This document shows, one piece after another, positions 1 through 9,214 of a stretch of DNA of 64,000 nucleotides. The stretch is from an uncultured Desulfobacteraceae bacterium (GTDB lineage: Bacteria; Desulfobacterota; Desulfobacteria; Desulfobacterales; Desulfatirhabdiaceae): NCBI GenBank assembly GCA_903953895.1, contig CAJBLH010000133.1, forward strand, positions 31,005-95,004, given 5' to 3'. The position numbers and the translations under genes are program-made. Position 1 is the first letter of the stretch, and every line of letters begins with the position of its first letter. The notes under the pieces were generated by a model that ran no database searches, had not been told where the DNA came from, and worked only from the letters and a program-made list of their open reading frames with translations.

Positions 1-1140
1 TTGAATTGGCAGTATCTCAAAAAGTGGGCTGTCTTCCAAAACCAGCACGGCTTTTTCAAAATCGGCTCTTGGCAGAAACAGGGGGATAGCCCGGGTTCCA
101 GCAAAATCCTGACCTTCTCGAAGCACCGAAAAGCTTTTTCGGGTGGCGCACATCACTCCAGAAATCCGATTGAAGATTTCGAGCTGATGATCGTTTACGA
201 CCAGGAGTCCGTCGATGGCCGCCTTGAAATTGATTTTTCCTTCCCGGGGCGGCTCTTCGAAATCAACGCCTTTACCTGCCATTTTTCCGGCAAACGCCAG
301 GGCCGCCTTGTTTTCATGCACCCACCCATCGCCCGGTCCCTTGCCGTCATCCACATAGACATGCTGTTTTCCCATCCGATGCAGTTGACAGAGGTCACCG
401 GCGCCGATGATCTGCCCTTTTTTAAACACCGGTCCCTTGCTTTCACCCGGAACAATTTCCGTCAGGTCATGAAGAATTTTTTGGCCGATGGAATCCTCCA
501 CCGGTGCTGCATGAAGTTGGGGCATCGACGGGGTTTCGGTCGTGACCAGATAAGGCGATTGGCCCTGGCAGGCGCGGCAGATGCGCCCGTGATTCCGAGG
601 ATAGGCCTCGCCGCAGAGCGTGCATGTCGCAATTTGGTCTTTGTGCCGTTTTTTCAGATACTGAGGCTGAATGGTGACGGGCGCTACACTGCAAATGTTT
701 GAACCCGCTTCCCGAATTTGTTGCATCAAGAGTTTGCTGTCCTGTTCATTTTTAGGCTTGAGCTTGAAAAACCAGGTATAAATCTCGGAAAATAACTGGA
801 TCTTCCGGGAATCCACGAATACCCGAAAGCCGATTCCGTTATATTTATCATAAAGACTGAGAGCATAGCGACCCAGATTGAAGACTTTGAGCCAGCCGTT
901 TCCCGTCGTACACGGAGTTAGCATTTGAATGGCGTCCGGCAGGCAATATGTGGTTTCACTGATGGCATCGAAGAGAGTGTTCGAAGGAAGTTTCTGCATG
1001 GCAAAATCCACCATGATGCCGCCGATCACGACACCGGGAGCCTTATATCCGTGAAACGATTCCACGGCATCCAGAAACTCGTCATAAGTGTATTCGCCGA
1101 CAACCGGTGAGTTGCCGGGCAAGGAGGTTTGATTCGACAT
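1..1140 (-). CDS. FmdE-like molybdopterin-associated protein (partial, C-terminus outside window)
   Basis: The first 380 codons of a gene that runs off the left edge. The N-terminal part (about residues 15-150) resembles the FmdE domain, with HGYKAPG where many members have HGHxCPG, and the DAIQMLTPCTTGNG motif. A zinc ribbon follows at about residues 185-205 (CTLCGEAYPRNHGRICRAC). The rest resembles the start of a MoeA-like molybdopterin-binding region. FmdE proteins are known to sit beside molybdenum or tungsten oxidoreductases, and proteins of this architecture occur near formate dehydrogenases in sulfate reducers. The gene is codirectional with and downstream of fdhA copy 1, so a role in cofactor handling for that enzyme is inferred. 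The start at 1140 gives the complete FmdE domain. Confidence 0.75.
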   Translation of the reverse strand, partial: MSNQTSLPGNSPVVGEYTYDEFLDAVESFHGYKAPGVVIGGIMVDFAMQKLPSNTLFDAISETTYCLPDAIQMLTPCTTGNGWLKVFNLGRYALSLYDKYNGIGFRVFVDSRKIQLFSEIYTWFFKLKPKNEQDSKLLMQQIREAGSNICSVAPVTIQPQYLKKRHKDQIATCTLCGEAYPRNHGRICRACQGQSPYLVTTETPSMPQLHAAPVEDSIGQKILHDLTEIVPGESKGPVFKKGQIIGAGDLCQLHRMGKQHVYVDDGKGPGDGWVHENKAALAFAGKMAGKGVDFEEPPREGKINFKAAIDGLLVVNDHQLEIFNRISGVMCATRKSFSVLREGQDFAGTRAIPLFLPRADFEKAVLVLEDSPLFEILPIQ

Positions 1141-1196
1141 GATTGTTTCCTGTATTTCACGATGACAATGTTGACTTAAAGTTTGAGCGGTCTGAA

Positions 1197-1299
1197 ATAG
1201 ACCTTCAGAAAATTCATTTCGCAAGGCAGCAGGGAGGAGATCATACTGTAGTATATCTCCGACCGATAACGCCGCGAAATTATTTTTCTGAAGGTCTAT
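1197..1299. repeat. Structured intergenic repeat, copy 1
   Basis: Two outer arms (1197-1222 and 1274-1299) are complementary with only two mismatches in 26. Between them lie a conserved block AAGGCAGCAGG (1223-1233), a bulged inner hairpin (about 1236-1260) and a second conserved block GACCGATAACG (1261-1271). The same two blocks, framed by different but also complementary arms, occur at 38172-38255. It lies 57 bases upstream of the FmdE-like gene. The function is unknown: it could be a structured RNA on either strand or a small palindromic mobile repeat. Confidence 0.7.
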
Positions 1300-1664
1300 A
1301 GAATTCCTCATCCGGCTCTCTACCACCACAGAGAGGGAGCTGAAGGAAAAAGAAGTTTGTGACCATTCGAATGTACGACAACTTTAAATTAAACATTTGT
1401 TACATTGCTGACAATTATCACTTTTTATAAATTTTTAAAAGCAGGAAGTTGGCCTGAATCATCGTATGGGCCGCAGCTCGGATTATTCGTATAATAAGAG
1501 AAAATCGTGGGGAAAATGATTTTTGTGAATATGATCGGAAGATTGGTACGGAAACGAACGTTGGGACTTCCCTGATACGGTATGGAAATGGAACATCTGC
1601 CGCCCCGGCGTGGCTGTGCCGGTTCCCGATTCGGAGTTCGGAAACCGGCGCTTGTGAGGCGGGG
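1300..1664. other. Intergenic spacer between fdhA copy 1 and the FmdE-like gene
   Basis: No credible gene is seen. The stretch is AT-rich around 1380-1440. An 11-bp stem-loop with one mismatch (arms 1619-1629 and 1638-1648) lies just past the fdhA stop on the minus strand. It has no T-run after it, so it may only mark the transcript 3' end. Confidence 0.5.
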
Positions 1665-4346
1665 TTATTTACCGATCTTTTCGATGATTACCGCGCAGGC
1701 CTTGTATTCGGCGGTCAAGGTAATCGGATCAAAGGCCGGGTTGGTCAGCCAGTTGGCGCAGGCTTCCCGGAAATGAAACGCCATCCAGACCATGCCTTTG
1801 GGTATTTCCGGGGTAATTCTGGCTTTGACCGTCACTTCCCCGCGGCGGGATTTCACCCGGATGATCTCGTCGGGTTCAATGTGCAGGGCCTGAGCGTCCT
1901 CTAAAGAGATGTCGGCCGTTTCCTCGCCCAAAATATCACTCAAGCCCCTGCACCGTCCGGTCTGAGTCCGGGTATGGTAATGATACAGTCTTCTGCCCGT
2001 GGAAAGCACAAACGGGAACTTGTCGTCCGCAACTTCCGCAGGCGGGGTCCAGTCTACGGGAACAAACTGACCCAGTCCGCAACTGAATTCTCCGTCCTTG
2101 TGCAGAAAACAGGTGCCGGAATGCTGATCGTTGGTGCAGGGCCATTGTAGGCCATTGCCTTCAAGTCTTGAATACTTGATGCCGGCCAGCGACGGCGCCA
2201 ATTGGGAAACCTCGTTGTCCCAAATTTCTTGGGCGCTGTCGGACGCCCAATCGTGGCCCATTCGTTTGGCGATCTGTTTGAATATCCACCAGTTGGGTTT
2301 GGCATCTCCCGGAGGAGGGCTGGCGGTTCTGACCCGATTGACCCGGCGCTCGCTGCTCGAAAATGTGCCGTCGTTTTCGCTCCAGGCGGCCGCTGGAAGA
2401 ATTACATGCGCAAAGCGGGTGGTTTCGGTCTGAAAAATATCCTGGCACACGATAAATTCAGCGCTTGCCAGCTCGTGTTCGACTTTTCTGATATCCGGCT
2501 CGGTATTGGCCAGGTTTTCGCCAAATATATAAAATCCTTTAACGGCGCCGGTGACCAGGCCGTCCATCATCTGGGGGATCATCAGACCAGTTTTTTCTGG
2601 CAGATGAGCGACATTCCAGGCTTTTTCAAATTTGGCTCGTGCATCTAAATCGCCCACTTTCTGGTATCCGGGGAACACGTTGGGAAGCGCCCCCATGTCG
2701 CAGGCACCCTGAACATTATTCTGGCCGCGAAGCGGATTCACGCCGCCGCACTCCATGCCCATGTTTCCCAGCAGCATCTGCAAGTTGGCTGTGGCCACCA
2801 CGTTGTTTCTGCCGCAGGTGTGCTCGGTAATTCCCAGGGTATAACAGAGCATGCAGGGCTTGATGGATGCCAGCATGCGGGCGATATCCCGGATCATGTC
2901 CGGGCTGACGCCGCATATTTTGGAAGCATCCTCAGGTGGATAGGCCTGAACTTTTTCTTTCAGTTCCTTGAAGCCGATGGTGCAGGAGTCAACAAATTTT
3001 CGATCGTACAGGTCTTCCTGAATCAGAACGTACATCAAGCTGTTTAAAAATGCGATATCGCTTCCGACCTTGATTTGCGCATGGATATCGGCAAAATCCG
3101 CCAGTTTGTGTTTACGGGGATCGACCAGTATCAATTTTGCCCCGTTTTGCACCGCATTTTTTACGAAGGTGGAGGCCACTGGATGGGCTTCGGTCATATT
3201 CGAGCCGATCACCATAAACATTTTGGCTTTGGCGAATTCGCCGAAAGAATTGGTCATTGCGCCTGATCCAAATGATGTCGCCAGTCCGGCGACAGTAGGC
3301 GCATGTCAGGTACGGGCGCAGTGATCGATATTGTTGGTGCCGATCGCTGCGCGGAAAAGCTTTTGCATGTTGTAGGAATCTTCGTTGATGCTTCGGGCGC
3401 AACTGACGCCGGCCAGCGCATCCGGCCCATGTTTGGCGATAATAGCCTTGAATTTTTCGGTTACCAGATCCAGGGCCTCATCCCAAGATGCCTCTCGAAA
3501 CTGGCCGTTTTCCTTGATCAGCGGCGTTTTCAGCCGATCTTCGGAATAGATGAAATCAAATCCGTATCGTCCCTTGACGCACAACCGGCCTTTATTGGGT
3601 TCAGCGTCCTCGACACCGGTCACCTGAACAATTCTGCCGTTCTTTACGTGCAGGAGCTGCTGGCATCCGACGCCACAATAGGGGCAGGTCGTGCGGATTT
3701 TCGTCGTTTCCCAGGACCGCCAGCGCAAGGGGGATTTCTTCTCGAGCATGCCACCTACGGGACACACCTGGACGCACTCGCCGCAGGAAACACACTTATC
3801 CCGGTTAAAGGCAAGCTGAGGTCCGTCGTCTCTGTTGTCAACATCGATGGCGCCGATGCACTGAACTTGCTGACAAGCGTTGACGCATCGCAAACATAAA
3901 ATGCAGCGTTCCGGCCAATGCTTGATAAATGTTGTCTGGTAGGATGGGATATAAGACCGTTTAGGCGATAGGCAGTCAATGCTTTTAATGCCGTACTCGA
4001 ACGTAAGATCCTGAAGCATGCAGGCGCCGGATTTATCGCAAATCGGGCAATCCAGAGGATGGGAGACCAATATCTGCTTCAATGCATCCTGGCGCATGCG
4101 GTAGAGACGGTCCGAGCGGGTCAGAACGACCATGCAGTCGGCAACCGACGTATTGCAGGCTGTGACGGGCTCAGATTGACCGTGCACTTCGACAACGCAG
4201 AGGCGGCAGGACCCGATGGGCTTAAGTCTTTCATGAAAGCAGAGCGTTGGAATGGTAATGCCAGCATTTTTTGCTGCGTCCAAAATGGTAAAATCCTTGG
4301 AAGTGGAGACTTCCTGATTGTCAATCGTCATACGAATCGAATTCAT
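1665..4346 (-). CDS. fdhA: Selenocysteine formate dehydrogenase alpha subunit with NuoG-like N-terminus (copy 1)
   Basis: An 893-residue enzyme if UGA at 3306-3308 is read as selenocysteine (residue 347); a plain reading gives two abutting ORFs in the same frame. The order is a [2Fe-2S] ferredoxin domain (Cys36, 47, 50, 64), a His/Cys cluster region (HPLDCPICDKSGAC), two [4Fe-4S] motifs (CILCLRCVNAC, CVSCGECVQVCP), a [4Fe-4S] motif of the catalytic domain (CPYCGVGC), then DHCART-Sec-HAPTVAG and the bis-MGD region (NPLRGQNNVQGACDMG). This is the FdhA type with NuoG-like electron-transfer domains, which oxidises formate to CO2 or runs in reverse. A minus-strand AAGGAG precedes the ATG by about 11 bases. 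It is divergent from the nuo operon. Roughly half of its residues match copy 2, so the pair is not a recent duplication. No twin-arginine signal is seen, so it is probably cytoplasmic. Confidence 0.93.
3277..3293 (-). promoter_or_regulatory. SECIS-like hairpin of fdhA copy 1
   Basis: A perfect 6-bp stem (GTCGCC/GGCGAC) with loop GGACT begins 12 nucleotides after the in-frame UGA at 3306-3308. Bacterial SECIS elements sit directly 3' of the Sec UGA, in the coding region, as a small apical stem-loop bound by SelB. Position and size fit; the loop differs by one base from that of copy 2. Confidence 0.75.
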
Positions 4347-4508
4347 AGCTCACATTTTCTCCTTGAGTCATTCAATAGCTACGGCTTTAAGACCGTTGTG
4401 CTGGGTATCCGGTAAGTCTTTGAACCAACAAATGCCGAAAGCGGCGCTGGCGAGGTGCAAGAGTTGAGACAGGTTGATTGTGCTCCTGCCGGGCCGGCTG
4501 GTTCAAGC

Positions 4509-4566
4509 ATATTGAAACTCAGCAACGCTATGTCATGATTGGCATAGCGTTGCTGAGTTTCAATAT
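4509..4566. repeat. Perfect 24-bp inverted repeat with 10-nt spacer
   Basis: The arm 4509-4532 is the exact reverse complement of 4543-4566, and the spacer is TCATGATTGG. It lies between two divergently transcribed units, so it is not placed as a terminator for either. It could be an operator, a cruciform or a small palindromic repeat. No second copy was noticed in this window. Confidence 0.85.
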
Positions 4567-4767
4567 CAGCTTGTCGCAATGCTGTCAATCATCAAAAAAA
4601 GGTGAGATAATTAGGCTCTGTGCAATAATGTTGTTAAAGTACAGGATGTTATGAGTAAACAAGATGGTTCAATTTGACAATAGAACAAACACATCGCAGC
4701 GATATTCAATAAAAACGGATAGAAAAAAAATATTTCGACAAATAAAAAAAATAATCCTGTAAATAAT

Positions 4768-4794
4768 TTGACAACCCTCAATTTTTGTTATAGG
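4768..4794 (+). promoter_or_regulatory. Possible sigma-70-like promoter for nuoA
   Basis: TTGACA (4768-4773) is followed after 15 bases by TATAGG (4789-4794), about 85 bases upstream of nuoA. The -35 box is perfect but the spacing is short, so this is only a candidate. Confidence 0.25.
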
Positions 4795-4878
4795 GGTAAC
4801 AAACTTTTTGAATGTCGTCGGGCACGAATTGTTCCTGGCGCCGAAACAGTCAAACAACGATAAAAGCAGATTGAACCT

Positions 4879-5232
4879 ATGAACGAATATATTCCAGTAT
4901 TGATCATGTTATTGCTGGCATCCGCAACATCCATTGGGATGATTGTCGCCACCACCCTCATCGGGCCTAAGAAGAAATTTGCAGAAAAGATGCAGCCCTT
5001 TGAATGCGGTGAAAATCCGATCGTATCGCCCAAGCTCCGGTTTTCCGTAAAATTTTACCTGTTTGCATTATTTTTTGTGATATTTGACATTGAGGCTGTG
5101 TTTTTATACCCATGGGCCGTACTTTTTAAGGAACTTGGAATGTTCGGATTTGTAGAAATGATGGTATTCCTGACCATTTTGGCGATTGGATTGATCTATG
5201 TATGGAAGAGGGGGGCGTTGGAATGGGAATGA
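4879..5232 (+). CDS. nuoA: NADH-quinone oxidoreductase-type subunit A
   Basis: A 117-residue membrane subunit of complex I with three predicted helices. It carries the conserved loop PFECGENPI and the acidic helix with FVIFDIEAVFLYPWA, both hallmarks of NuoA/ND3. First gene of the nuo operon; its stop overlaps the start of nuoB. Upstream ribosome-binding sequence is weak (AAAAGCAG). Confidence 0.97.
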   Translation: MNEYIPVLIMLLLASATSIGMIVATTLIGPKKKFAEKMQPFECGENPIVSPKLRFSVKFYLFALFFVIFDIEAVFLYPWAVLFKELGMFGFVEMMVFLTILAIGLIYVWKRGALEWE

Positions 5233-5798
5233 TGAGATTTGGAATTCCAAAAAGAGAAACCGTTCCCGCTGTCAACCCGACAAGCCCTGACGATGATACC
5301 CGTCTGCTGGGCGGAAGCATCATTCTGACGAAACTGGAAGCGATTAACAACTGGGGCAGGAAGTACTCCTTCTTTCAGTATCCGTTCGTTACGGCATGTT
5401 GCGGCATGGAGTTCATGTCCGTGGCGGGTCCGAAATACGATCTGGACAGATTTGGCGCAGCACTGCCACGGTTTTCGCCGCGTCAGGCGGACCTGCTGAT
5501 GGTGGTTGGAACCATCAGCCACAAGCAAGCTCCCATACTGGTAAAGGTTTACAATCAGATGGCAGAACCCAAATGGGTATTCGCATTCGGCGTATGTGCG
5601 GTATCGGGCGGGTTTTATGACAATTATGCGACCGTACAGGGTATCGACACCCTGATACCTGTGGACGTTTATGTGCCCGGGTGTCCGCCACGGCCAGAGA
5701 TGGTGATTGACGGGCTGATCAGGCTACAGCAGATGGTTGTCGAAGGCAAATGGTCGGATTTTCCGAAAGGCGCCTCCCCAGTCACTAACATTGAATAA
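5223..5798 (+). CDS. nuoB: Complex I subunit B (N2 cluster subunit)
   Basis: About 191 residues. It binds the terminal [4Fe-4S] cluster N2 that passes electrons to quinone. The tandem Cys pair (TACCGMEFM), the third Cys (GVCAVSGG) and the fourth (VPGCPPRP) are all present. I chose ATG 5223 because GAGGGGGG lies about 8 bases before it and it gives a short overlap with nuoA; an ATG at 5202 is also in frame, and ATG 5229 would give an ATGA overlap. Confidence 0.96.
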   Translation: MGMMRFGIPKRETVPAVNPTSPDDDTRLLGGSIILTKLEAINNWGRKYSFFQYPFVTACCGMEFMSVAGPKYDLDRFGAALPRFSPRQADLLMVVGTISHKQAPILVKVYNQMAEPKWVFAFGVCAVSGGFYDNYATVQGIDTLIPVDVYVPGCPPRPEMVIDGLIRLQQMVVEGKWSDFPKGASPVTNIE

Positions 5799-5827
5799 TG
5801 ACACGATGAGATATTGATAACGGCTTT

Positions 5828-6310
5828 ATGGAAGCAAACATAACGACAAATAAGTTGAGCGCCCGATTTTCGGATTCCATCATCGAGACGCATTCGCACC
5901 GAGGCGATGAGACGCTGGTTGTCCGGAAACAAGATATACAGGATATCTGTCAATTTTTGCGGGACGACACGGAACTCCTGTACAATTTTATGATGGACCT
6001 GACCGCGGTGGACTATCTCGGCCAGGAACCGAGGTTTGAGGTTGTCTATCATTTGTACTCTCTGGCCTTCAATCGGCGGATCAGAATCAAGACGCGGGTC
6101 TCCGAATCGGATTGCAGCGTGGACTCCATTGTTTCTTTGTGGCCCAGCGCGAATTGGTTCGAACGGGAAGTATACGATTTATACGGCATCACCTTCAAAG
6201 GGCATCCGGAGCTGAGAAGAATCCTGCTCTACGAGGATTTTCAAGGACATCCGCTCAGAAAAGATTATCCAATCAAGAAGAGACAGCCCTTAATCGGGCC
6301 AAACTGTTAA
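5828..6310 (+). CDS. nuoC: Complex I subunit C
   Basis: A 160-residue peripheral-arm subunit (30-kDa family) that packs against NuoD near the quinone site. It carries the signature WFEREVYDLYGITFKGHPELRRIL and ends in LRKDYPIKKR. It is a separate gene, not fused to nuoD as in E. coli. Residues upstream of about 25 are poorly conserved. Confidence 0.95.
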   Translation: MEANITTNKLSARFSDSIIETHSHRGDETLVVRKQDIQDICQFLRDDTELLYNFMMDLTAVDYLGQEPRFEVVYHLYSLAFNRRIRIKTRVSESDCSVDSIVSLWPSANWFEREVYDLYGITFKGHPELRRILLYEDFQGHPLRKDYPIKKRQPLIGPNC

Positions 6311-6331
6311 TTTCAAAATGGTTATTGCCTA

Positions 6332-7522
6332 ATGTCTGATACAGCAAAAGACCTGCATAGCGAGTACATGGTCATCAACATGGGTCCATCGCATCCGGTG
6401 ACTCATGGAACGGTAAAATTTCTGTTGACCCTTGAGGGGGAAACCATCATCGACATGAAAGTGGATATTGGTTACCTACATCGGGGCTTCGAGAAGATGT
6501 GCGAAAACGGAACCTGGGAGCAGGTCATTCCTTACACCGATCGGCTCAATTACGTTTCTCCCCTCATCAACAATGTCGGGTATGCCCTGGCCGTGGAGAA
6601 ACTTATCGGGATCGAGGCTCCGCAGCGATGCCAATATATCCGGGTCATTGCCAGTGAGCTTGCGCGCATATCCGACCATTATACGAACGTTGCAGCCAGT
6701 GGACTGGAGCTTGGCGCGTTTACGGCTTTTCTCTATTTTGTTGAAGCGCGGGAGCTGATATGGGACCTCATCGAAATGTTGTGCGGTGCCCGTGTAACGG
6801 CCAATTATGTCCGAATCGGCGGGCTGAAGAATGATCTGCCGGATGGGTTCAAGACTAAGAGCCGGGATGTGTTTAAGAGATGCCGAGAACTCTGGGCCGA
6901 TGTGGATAAGCTCCTGACTAAGAATCGAATATTTATCGATCGGGTACGAAATGTAGGGGTCATGCCTCCAGAAGATGCGATTGCTTGGGGCTTTACAGGC
7001 CCCTGTCTCAGGGCATGCGGTATTCCTTATGATGTTCGGAAATTTCATCCTTATCTCGTATATGATCAGATGGATTTCGAAGTTCCGGTCGGCGAAACAG
7101 GAGATAATTTCGACCGGTATTTGGTCAGGATGGAAGAAATCAATCAAAGCATGCGAATTGTGGAACAGGCACTAGATAAAATGCCGACTGGTCCCGTCAA
7201 TGTCGACATGCCGGAATATAGATGGCAATCCAAGGATGATATCAGCAATCGAATCGAATCCATGATTTTTCACTTTAAAACCGTTACCGAAGGTATCAAG
7301 CCGCCCGCCGGCGAAATATATTCGGCAGTTGAAGGCGCCAACGGCGAACTGGGATTCTATTTGGTCAGCGACGGAAGCGGTAAACCCTACAAATGCCGGG
7401 TCAGACCCCCATGTTTTCCTCTGACCGCCGCCATGCCCAAGATGGTTAGGGGCTCGTTCATTGCAGATATAATTCCCACTTTTGACATGATTAACATGAT
7501 AGGCGGAGAATGCGATAGATAG
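6332..7522 (+). CDS. nuoD: Complex I subunit D (quinone-site subunit)
   Basis: A 396-residue member of the 49-kDa / NiFe-hydrogenase large-subunit-like family. It starts with NMGPSHPVTHGT and contains the quinone-site HRGFEK motif, YVSPLINNVGYALAVEKL, and the C-terminal GGECDR. It lacks the four Cys ligands of a NiFe site, so it is a Nuo-type and not a hydrogenase-type subunit. Lies 21 bases after nuoC. Confidence 0.97.
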   Translation: MSDTAKDLHSEYMVINMGPSHPVTHGTVKFLLTLEGETIIDMKVDIGYLHRGFEKMCENGTWEQVIPYTDRLNYVSPLINNVGYALAVEKLIGIEAPQRCQYIRVIASELARISDHYTNVAASGLELGAFTAFLYFVEARELIWDLIEMLCGARVTANYVRIGGLKNDLPDGFKTKSRDVFKRCRELWADVDKLLTKNRIFIDRVRNVGVMPPEDAIAWGFTGPCLRACGIPYDVRKFHPYLVYDQMDFEVPVGETGDNFDRYLVRMEEINQSMRIVEQALDKMPTGPVNVDMPEYRWQSKDDISNRIESMIFHFKTVTEGIKPPAGEIYSAVEGANGELGFYLVSDGSGKPYKCRVRPPCFPLTAAMPKMVRGSFIADIIPTFDMINMIGGECDR

Positions 7523-7524
7523 CC

Positions 7525-8598
7525 ATGGTTGCAGACCTTATAGAATCTATTGTTAAAATACTGTTTATTTTCGGCGTCAACATCGGCTTTTTTTCGCCGA
7601 TTCTCGGATGGGTCGAAAGAAAACAGAGTGCGTTGATGCAAGACCGGGTCGGCGCCAATCGGGCGGATATATTTGGCTATACCTTGATCGGGTTGTTTCA
7701 TCCCATTGCCGATGCCATTAAGGTTTTGACCAAGGAAGACTTTATACCAGACGGAGCGGACCGGTTGATTCATACCCTGGCCCCGTTTATCAGCCTGACG
7801 CCGGCGATCGTCGCTTTTGCCGTCATTCCGTTCGGCGGGCAGTATGAACTCTTCGGCCATCGGGTCAATCTGATCATCGCCGATCTGGATGTCGGTCTGC
7901 TCTTCGTATTCGCTTTTGCATCCCTGGCTTCCTTCGGAGCGGTATTGGCCGGCTGGTCTTCCAATAACAACTGGTCATTTCTTGGTGGACTCCGCGCATC
8001 CGCCCAGATGCTTTCCTATGAAGTGGTCATGGGGCTGAACATTATCGGTGTGATTATGGTGTACGGCACGCTCCGGCTCAGCGAAATCGGAGCCATGCAA
8101 GTCAATTTTTTTGACTGGGGCATTTTTTTACAGCCGGTCGGTTTTGTTCTGTTCTTTACCTGCGCCATTGCAGAAAACAAAAGAGCGCCATTCGACGTCG
8201 CAGAGGCAGAATCGGAACTTGTTGCAGGGTATTTTACCGAATACAGCGGTTTGAAATTCGTTATGTTCTGGATGGGCGAATTTCTTGAAATCGTGACCAT
8301 CGGCGGTTTGGTCACCACCATGTTTTTCGGTGCCTGGCACCTGCCCTTTGTAAGCGACCAGATGCTTCTGAATTTCTTCCGGTTTGCTGGGCCCAACGGA
8401 GCTGCGATCCTGGCAATCCTGGTGAATATCATCACGTTTTTTACAAAGGTAATCTTTTTTATCTGGCTGCAAATGACGATCCGTTGGACCCTGCCCCGTT
8501 TTCGTTATGATCAGGTTATGAGACTCGGATGGAAAATGTTTCTTCCGATTGCCCTCATCAATATATTTATTACCGGACTGGTGATTTTGGTTAAATAA
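7525..8598 (+). CDS. nuoH: Complex I subunit H
   Basis: A 357-residue membrane subunit with about eight or nine helices that links the peripheral arm to the proton-pumping arm and forms part of the quinone chamber. Seen are GWVERKQSALMQDRVGANRA near the start, the conserved ENKRAPFDVAEAESELVAGY loop and WTLPRFRYDQVM near the end. Begins two bases after the nuoD stop. Confidence 0.97.
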   Translation: MVADLIESIVKILFIFGVNIGFFSPILGWVERKQSALMQDRVGANRADIFGYTLIGLFHPIADAIKVLTKEDFIPDGADRLIHTLAPFISLTPAIVAFAVIPFGGQYELFGHRVNLIIADLDVGLLFVFAFASLASFGAVLAGWSSNNNWSFLGGLRASAQMLSYEVVMGLNIIGVIMVYGTLRLSEIGAMQVNFFDWGIFLQPVGFVLFFTCAIAENKRAPFDVAEAESELVAGYFTEYSGLKFVMFWMGEFLEIVTIGGLVTTMFFGAWHLPFVSDQMLLNFFRFAGPNGAAILAILVNIITFFTKVIFFIWLQMTIRWTLPRFRYDQVMRLGWKMFLPIALINIFITGLVILVK

Positions 8599-8599
8599 A

Positions 8600-9214
8600 A
8601 TGGCAGATATCAATATTATACATAATTATCCCAAAATGGGTATTCCCATGGGAAAATTGAAGCCCAAAAGAGTGCGTAAAAATATCGAGCTGACCTTGTG
8701 GGAGAGACTCTATATCTTCGAGATTATTCGGGGTATGCACATTACAACGATACATTTTTTTCTCAACCTGCTGGGCTTCATCTTTCCTCCCAAGGGCAAA
8801 AAGCGAAGAATTATGACGGTGTACTATCCGGAAGAGAAGCTGACGCTTCCGGTTGCTTACCGCGGTCGACCCGTTTTGGTGATGCGGGAAAACGGAACCG
8901 AGAAATGTGTGGCATGCGGACTCTGCGAAAAGATATGTCCTGCTTCCGCCATAACGATTATCGCTGAAGAAAAAGAGAATGGTGAAAGATTCCCTGCCGC
9001 CTATACGCTTGACATGGCACGATGCGTTTACTGCGGTTATTGTGAAGAAGTCTGTCCCAAAGAGGCGATTGTCATGAGTGCCGAATATGAGGGACTTGCC
9101 AGGCGGAACCGACAAAACCTGCGCTTTTCGAAAGATAAGCTGTTAAGACCGGAAAAAAGCGTAAAAGATCGTATTGAATATATCAGAGGAATATACGCTA
9201 AATGCAATTATTGA
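8600..9214 (+). CDS. nuoI: Complex I subunit I (two [4Fe-4S] ferredoxin)
   Basis: A 204-residue subunit carrying clusters N6a and N6b. Two complete motifs are visible: CVACGLCEKICP and CVYCGYCEEVCP. In canonical complex I it receives electrons from NuoG; here the NuoG-like domain of FdhA is the only visible candidate donor (inference). Start one base after the nuoH stop. Confidence 0.97.
   Translation: MADINIIHNYPKMGIPMGKLKPKRVRKNIELTLWERLYIFEIIRGMHITTIHFFLNLLGFIFPPKGKKRRIMTVYYPEEKLTLPVAYRGRPVLVMRENGTEKCVACGLCEKICPASAITIIAEEKENGERFPAAYTLDMARCVYCGYCEEVCPKEAIVMSAEYEGLARRNRQNLRFSKDKLLRPEKSVKDRIEYIRGIYAKCNY

Larger units (their letters stand above)
4347..4878. other. Divergent intergenic region between fdhA copy 1 and nuoA
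   Basis: No gene is supported in these 532 bases. They hold a long perfect inverted repeat (4509-4566), an AT-rich block (about 4670-4800) and presumably the promoters for both divergent units. Confidence 0.6.

Noticed and set aside
1..702. Plus-strand 233-codon open frame
   Set aside because: The minus strand encodes a recognisable FmdE-like protein with a zinc ribbon over the same bases; the plus frame has no family features.
1223..1271. Structured repeat core as a fragment of 16S rRNA
   Set aside because: GGAGGCAGCAG in copy 2 resembles a 16S stretch, but the neighbouring bases do not continue the match and the element is a palindromic unit.
3294..3320. fdhA copy 1 as a pseudogene broken by a stop codon
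   Set aside because: The stop is UGA exactly at the Sec/Cys position, the frame stays the same afterwards, and a SECIS-like hairpin follows.
6332..7522. nuoD as a NiFe hydrogenase large subunit (formate hydrogenlyase reading)
   Set aside because: The four Cys ligands of a NiFe site are missing and the protein shows NuoD-specific motifs, so hydrogen production by this complex is not supported.
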